64,000 nt of DNA, from contig CCFG01000009.1 of NCBI GenBank assembly GCA_000752215.1, forward strand, positions 62,001 to 126,000, read 5' to 3'. Source of the DNA: a bacterium MS4. GTDB taxonomy: Bacteria; Bacillota; Clostridia; Oscillospirales; Acutalibacteraceae. Position numbers and translations under genes: made by a program. The notes under the pieces were generated by a model, which made no database searches, was not told the origin of the DNA, and saw nothing but the letters and a program-made list of their open reading frames with translations. The stretch's first letter is position 1. Each line of letters begins with the position of its first letter. Of this stretch, positions 60,326-64,000 are shown one piece after another.

Positions 60326-60742
60326 TTAGCCTGCATCCTTATTATCTAAAACGGATTTCAGAGTAGTAGTGGTGTCCATAGCAATTTTTACGCCGTCATC
60401 CGAATTAGCCGAAATCGTCACCTTACCGTTTCTGGCACGGTAGTTACCGCTGGTTTTAATAGCGGGGAGCTCGGGAATCCCTTCATGTTTTAGAGCATCT
60501 GCAACTGTAACGGTATCCGCATCTACATCCCAGGTTTTCGCAATTGCTTCCGCCTGAGCGGATTTGAGTGCCAGCTCCACCGTCTGAGCGTTGGCCTTGT
60601 CTACATTTTTGTTTGCAGTTGAAATCACATTGCTGACAGTTGGGATGGCGATGGCCGCCAAAATAGCGAGAATGGCGATGACGATGACGAGCTCCACAAG
60701 GGTAAAGCCTTTTTTATTTGTTTTTCTCAGGGTTTCTACCAT
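60326..60742 (-). CDS. pilA: Type IV major prepilin
   Basis: 138 residues. Class III signal: basic leader MVETLRKTNKKG cut after Gly12, mature FTLVELVIVIAILAILAAIAIP with Glu17 at position +5, then a soluble domain of about 100 residues without cysteine pairs. Short, Ala-rich and highly charged, it fits a major pilin. AAAGAGGTAG precedes the ATG, and a perfect-consensus promoter lies upstream. A downstream hairpin separates it from the assembly genes. Confidence 0.92.
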   Translation of the reverse strand: MVETLRKTNKKGFTLVELVIVIAILAILAAIAIPTVSNVISTANKNVDKANAQTVELALKSAQAEAIAKTWDVDADTVTVADALKHEGIPELPAIKTSGNYRARNGKVTISANSDDGVKIAMDTTTTLKSVLDNKDAG

Positions 60743-60818
60743 GTTCGTTCTACCTCTTTTTTGTTTAATTTTCAGTAAGAAAGGAAAAATAAGAACCGCT
60801 TCTATCTTTTATATCCTG

Positions 60819-60847
60819 ATTATAAAGCCGATTGTTTTTTCTGTCAA
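60819..60847 (-). promoter_or_regulatory. Consensus promoter of the major pilin
   Basis: On the minus strand a perfect TTGACA (60842-60847), 17-base spacer and perfect TATAAT (60819-60824). This is the best promoter in the window and leaves a leader of about 70 bases. Confidence 0.88.
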
Positions 60848-60933
60848 TAAACTCTGTTTAATTACAAAAAAATGTTTTTTTCCGCAGCCATTTTTTTCAT
60901 AAAATATCAAAATTCGCCATTCGCTGAAAATTC

Positions 60934-60962
60934 TTGCGCTCTTCCCGCAATCAGGCTATAAT
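60934..60962 (+). promoter_or_regulatory. Promoter of the minor pilin operon
   Basis: TTGCGC (60934-60939), 17-base spacer, TATAAT (60957-60962). It fixes the true start of the first minor pilin at ATG 60994, because the upstream ATG at 60934 lies within the promoter. Confidence 0.75.
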
Positions 60963-60993
60963 CAAGATGATTCTGAAAGTGAGGTGCGGACGG

Positions 60994-62592
60994 ATGAAAA
61001 CCGGTTCCAAACGGGGCGCTGCCCTTGCATATGTTATCGTGGTTTCGGCGGCGCTGATGATTTTGGCGTCCGCTTTGGTTTTCAGCGCCAAATTCAATCT
61101 GGATTCCGCCACGAACAGCCTGGAAAGCCGTCAGGCCTATCTCGACGCAAAGTCCGCCATAGAGTACGGTCGCGCGTATGTGCTTCAGAATCCCGACGCC
61201 GGCAGCTTCACCATCCTGAAAACCTCCGAAGATTCGGGCTTTAAAATCGGTTCCGGGGAAAACGCGGTAGCTGAGTACGACAGCACCCGTAAGCTGATTA
61301 AGGCCAGCGCAAAGTACCGTTCCTCCGACCGCGTCAGGAAGCTGGGCTACCAGTTTACGACGGAGGAGAATGGGGGGAGCGGGGGAAGCGACCTGCCGTA
61401 TTCTTTTTTAATTGCCGGCGGGTCCTATTATGGGGAAAACAATCAGAATATTTTATATGACAATTCAAATGGATTCTATAAGGGAACTAAATCTGATTAC
61501 CCTGTCGTTGCCACTCATGCCATAATATTCCCTATTGATCATCCAGAGATGACTGCTCCTGAGGTTAATTTTATTGGCAGAAAAGTGGAAATGGGAACAG
61601 TTAACTGCCTATTCTCCAATGGGAGTAAAAATGTAACAACCATAACAGCAGATTTTATTGGTTTTGACGGAGACATTGTTGGGAAAGCACATGTACAATC
61701 AGACTGGCCTACAACAAGACTGCCAGAAGCTCCAAGACTTTATATAAAATCCAAAACAAATTCGTCCAGTGTCGTTGTGCGTTTTTCCAGAGATCTTATG
61801 ATTGAATTTATAAAAGACAATAATACCATTTTGACGGATTATATCAGGGCAGTTCCTGTGCAATTCGAGGCCGGATATTACCGCTTCCCCAATGGTACGG
61901 ATCTGTTCGATTTGGAAAATATAAAACGCAAGGCTACAAAATTAACAGAGGATGAAGTCAAGGAAGTATTACAGCAGTATCAGACTGCACGGTATACAAA
62001 TGCCGACATACCTATGCTACTTTCAAGTGAAACGATTAGCTCCAGTCCATGGACACAGCAGGGGAAAATGCAGAACACCAATCCGACGCCAATTACAACG
62101 GAAAACGCTACCGTATTTATGTGTGCGTCATTATGGGATACTAAAAATCAAAACGCGCAGTATAAAGCGCCGAATGTTGTCTTTCAGTGGAATAACAGAA
62201 ACAATATGACGGAATCACAAAACGATCCTATGGTCATTACATTTCAGGTGCAGCAAATATCAATGAATCTGGAGAATATTTATGGACACCCGTCCTTTGA
62301 GAAAAGAAATACGAATTCGCATATTTATATCCAGAATACAGCGGATGAATCGCCGATTATCACTTTTGTTACCGATACCACTATTAAAACATCAAAGGGT
62401 ACGACCACGATCGACGCCGGGGTGTACCGAATCGGTGACGATAATCGGGTAGGAGGAACTGTGAATCCTTTTAAGATCGATCTGTTCGATAAAGATTTAG
62501 AACTCGAGAAAATTGCCGATGTAGGAGAATCCGGCGGCTCTGGCGGCGGCGGAACGGAAATTACCGGAGGTGTTTATACCGATGGGGAATAG
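60994..62592 (+). CDS. PilX-like minor pilin with large modular ectodomain
   Basis: 532 residues. The N terminus MKTGSKRGAALAYVIVVSAALMILASAL resembles PilX-type minor pilins (RGaaL, no Glu5). Residues to about 125 form a pilin-like stalk, ending in ENGGSGGSD. Residues about 130-505 form a large beta-rich, Asn/Thr-rich domain, closed by GESGGSGGGG and a short tail TEITGGVYTDGE. The DNA for the large domain is clearly richer in A+T than the flanking parts. It could be an adhesin displayed at the pilus tip (inference). Confidence 0.75.
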   Translation: MKTGSKRGAALAYVIVVSAALMILASALVFSAKFNLDSATNSLESRQAYLDAKSAIEYGRAYVLQNPDAGSFTILKTSEDSGFKIGSGENAVAEYDSTRKLIKASAKYRSSDRVRKLGYQFTTEENGGSGGSDLPYSFLIAGGSYYGENNQNILYDNSNGFYKGTKSDYPVVATHAIIFPIDHPEMTAPEVNFIGRKVEMGTVNCLFSNGSKNVTTITADFIGFDGDIVGKAHVQSDWPTTRLPEAPRLYIKSKTNSSSVVVRFSRDLMIEFIKDNNTILTDYIRAVPVQFEAGYYRFPNGTDLFDLENIKRKATKLTEDEVKEVLQQYQTARYTNADIPMLLSSETISSSPWTQQGKMQNTNPTPITTENATVFMCASLWDTKNQNAQYKAPNVVFQWNNRNNMTESQNDPMVITFQVQQISMNLENIYGHPSFEKRNTNSHIYIQNTADESPIITFVTDTTIKTSKGTTTIDAGVYRIGDDNRVGGTVNPFKIDLFDKDLELEKIADVGESGGSGGGGTEITGGVYTDGE

Positions 62593-63028
62593 GATGTTGA
62601 ATTTCAGGAGCAAAAAAGGGACGACCATGGTGGAGGTCCTCGCCGCGGTGGTGATCCTGGCGCTGGTCGTTACGGCGGTGCTTTCGACGATCGGCTTTTC
62701 CCAGCGGACGATCCTTTCCAAAAGCACCGAAAGCGGCGCGGCGGCCCAGGCGCAGGAAATCGCGGATGCGCTCATTAAGAAGTTGCACGGCGCGGACGCG
62801 GATTCGCTGAAAACCGTCGAGGTTCTCGGGGCGAAATATGTGGAAAACGCGGATTTTCCGGACCCGTCTTCCCCGGACGATAAGCAGTTCACCTTTATTC
62901 CCGTGGAAAAGGACGCGGACGGCATTGAGGGCTATCGAATCAAAGCCGCCGTCTATTTTACGGACGGCAGCGGCAGAAAATGCGTGCAGATGACCGCGTT
63001 TTCAGCAAAGGACGGTGACGCGTCATGA
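62582..63028 (+). CDS. Minor pilin, PilV/PilI-like
   Basis: 148 residues. Prepilin signal FRSKKG cut after Gly13, mature TTMVEVLAAVVILALVVTAVL with Glu18 at +5; the first mature residue is Thr rather than Phe or Met. The remainder is short, with no family recognised. GGAGGTG precedes ATG 62582, which overlaps the preceding stop; ATG 62594 is an alternative. It overlaps the next gene by four bases. Confidence 0.82.
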   Translation: MGNRMLNFRSKKGTTMVEVLAAVVILALVVTAVLSTIGFSQRTILSKSTESGAAAQAQEIADALIKKLHGADADSLKTVEVLGAKYVENADFPDPSSPDDKQFTFIPVEKDADGIEGYRIKAAVYFTDGSGRKCVQMTAFSAKDGDAS

Positions 63029-63540
63029 GGAAGCTGCGCGGCAGAAAAGGCATGACGCTGGTGGAGCTGATTATCGCGGTGGCCTTTACGGCGATCGTGA
63101 TCGGGGCCGCGTGCGCCGTGCTGTTCCTCGGCGGCGATTTTTTTAAAAGCGGTACGGTAAGTGCCTCCAACCAGCAGAGGGCGGCCCTCGCGGAAACCTA
63201 TATTCAGCGGTACGCGTCCACCGCTTTTGAGATTTCTTCGTCAAAGGGTTCTGATGCGGGCGTTGTGTTTACACTTTCCGACAATGTGCTGCGCGTCACG
63301 AAGCAGGCTGCTGACGGCGCGTCTTCGGAGGAGCTTGCCTCTATTGACGGAATCGGGCGCGTGGAATTTCAGGTGGAAGGGACTCTTCTTTCCTATACGA
63401 TTGTATCGCAGGACGGAACCTACCGGCTGGCGGGCGGAACGGTCCTGAATAATTGTACCGGCGGCGACGCGGCCGACCTGACCGGAAACAGGGAAGAGTG
63501 CCTTTTTATGGACCTCACCGCTCCGACGTCCTCGGACTGA
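63025..63540 (+). CDS. Minor pilin, PilW/PilJ-like
   Basis: 171 residues. Prepilin signal MRKLRGRKG cut after Gly9, mature MTLVELIIAVAFTAIVIGAACAV with Glu14 at +5. A compact domain follows, ending ECLFMDLTAP. With the PilV-like and PilX-like genes it forms the usual priming complex of minor pilins that begins pilus assembly. It ends the operon; a hairpin is not obvious after it. Confidence 0.82.
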   Translation: MRKLRGRKGMTLVELIIAVAFTAIVIGAACAVLFLGGDFFKSGTVSASNQQRAALAETYIQRYASTAFEISSSKGSDAGVVFTLSDNVLRVTKQAADGASSEELASIDGIGRVEFQVEGTLLSYTIVSQDGTYRLAGGTVLNNCTGGDAADLTGNREECLFMDLTAPTSSD

Positions 63541-63607
63541 TTCCGGAACTTTCGCAATTTCGGTAAATTATCGAAGAATTTCTATTTCCCTCCCAGGGTG
63601 AATATGC

Positions 63608-63613
63608 TATAAT
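63608..63613 (+). promoter_or_regulatory. Extended -10 promoter
   Basis: TG-C-TATAAT (63605-63613) lies about 70 bases before the ATG of the last gene. No good -35 box. Confidence 0.5.
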
Positions 63614-63685
63614 ATGGTAAATAATACCAAAAAATGATGAGTTAAAAGGAAATTCATAGTATCATCGTAGGTTGGGAGCAGAAAT

Positions 63686-64000
63686 ATGAACGCGAAAAGC
63701 ATGAAAAAGGCATTGCTGTTTAATGATTTTCTAACATCTCTTTCAGGGGAGCCGCTTGAAATAAAGTATAAGCATCTGGCACGCATTTTTCACGTTTCGG
63801 AATCCACCGTTTCCAAGCTGAGGCATGCAAAGCTGAACAAGATGCCGTCCGCAATGCACCCCGATGTCATCGGCGCCGGTTTTGCTCAGGGAGTGGTACA
63901 GTCGTTCGCACCCTCCGGCAGCACCGTCAGGCGCTTTTCGGCGTATGCGCGGATGATCTGCGACAGCTATCTGATTTCCGAAAAGCTGGAAAACGCGGCG
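63686..64000 (+). CDS. HTH DNA-binding protein (5' part, runs off the window)
   Basis: The frame is open from ATG 63686 to the end, giving 105 residues. GGGAGCAG precedes the ATG. EIKYKHLARIFHVSESTVSKLRHAKLNKMP (key part LARIFHVSESTVSKL) is a clear helix-turn-helix at about 25-50. Later residues (STVRRFSAYARMICDSYL) look helical. The family cannot be named from this part; it may be a large regulator with a ligand domain further right. Confidence 0.7.
   Translation, partial: MNAKSMKKALLFNDFLTSLSGEPLEIKYKHLARIFHVSESTVSKLRHAKLNKMPSAMHPDVIGAGFAQGVVQSFAPSGSTVRRFSAYARMICDSYLISEKLENAA

Noticed and set aside
1-64000. CRISPR array, insertion sequence, prophage or replication origin
   Set aside because: No regularly spaced direct repeats, transposase or integrase, phage structural genes, or DnaA-box clusters were seen in the window.

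Overview
The window looks like chromosome from a spore-forming, anaerobic, Gram-positive Clostridia member, probably Oscillospiraceae/Ruminococcaceae-like. The taxon is inferred from SpoIIE, a LysM-GH18 cortex-lytic enzyme, clostridial long-form PurL, Firmicutes-type AGGAGG ribosome binding sites, TTGACA/TATAAT promoters, and 4Fe-4S and radical SAM enzymes without oxygenases. I found no phage, transposase, CRISPR array or rRNA. There is one tRNA, tRNA-Val(GAC).

1-7.6 kb, sulfur. The end of a sulfonate-type ABC importer (+) converges on a minus-strand operon read as siroheme/ferredoxin sulfite reductase, TusA-like protein, MetY, receiver-only response regulator, ThiF/MoeB-like E1 and ThiS-like carrier. 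Divergent from it are a JAMM metalloprotease, a soluble histidine kinase and a YesN-type regulator. The parts match protein-thiocarboxylate-dependent homocysteine synthesis as described for Wolinella (HcyS/HcyF/HcyD/HcySA/MetY). The carrier's C-terminal tail beyond its glycines suggests activation by the JAMM protease.

7.6-16.3 kb, spore and sugar. A SleL-like lytic enzyme and an HPr precede a PTS regulon: PRD/EIIB/EIIA regulator, ascorbate-type EIIA, EIIB and EIIC, phosphotriesterase-family lactonase, KDPG-type aldolase and creatininase-family hydrolase. It looks like a dedicated route for an unidentified sugar acid or lactone.

16.3-21.4 kb, candidate new module. A long leader contains two mutually exclusive hairpins, one of which would hide a ribosome binding site. 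That site precedes a 33-residue CC..C peptide ORF overlapping a radical SAM gene (CX9CX2C). A flavin-binding PNPOx-like protein and a complete second sulfonate-type ABC importer follow. I infer oxygen-independent processing of an imported organosulfur compound that could feed sulfite to the first cluster.

21.6-53.2 kb, mostly housekeeping: tRNA-Val, patatin-like hydrolase, ZnuABC-type importer with a Fur-family-like operator, DUF1015 protein, PurL, alanine racemase, two small XRE regulators, flippase, TrpS, aminotransferase, SpoIIE (promoter with 21-bp spacing), small regulators and lipoproteins, TatD-MetG, LCP protein, an XRE regulator with paired operators, OppA-like lipoprotein, GpmI-TpiA-Pgk and TrmL.

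53.2-64 kb, type IV pili. PilC, PilT, PilB, prepilin peptidase, PilO, a PilM-PilN fusion and a major pilin run on the minus strand. A divergent operon encodes three minor pilins; the first has an AT-rich ectodomain bracketed by Gly/Ser linkers, resembling an exchangeable adhesin cassette. The window ends in a partial HTH gene.
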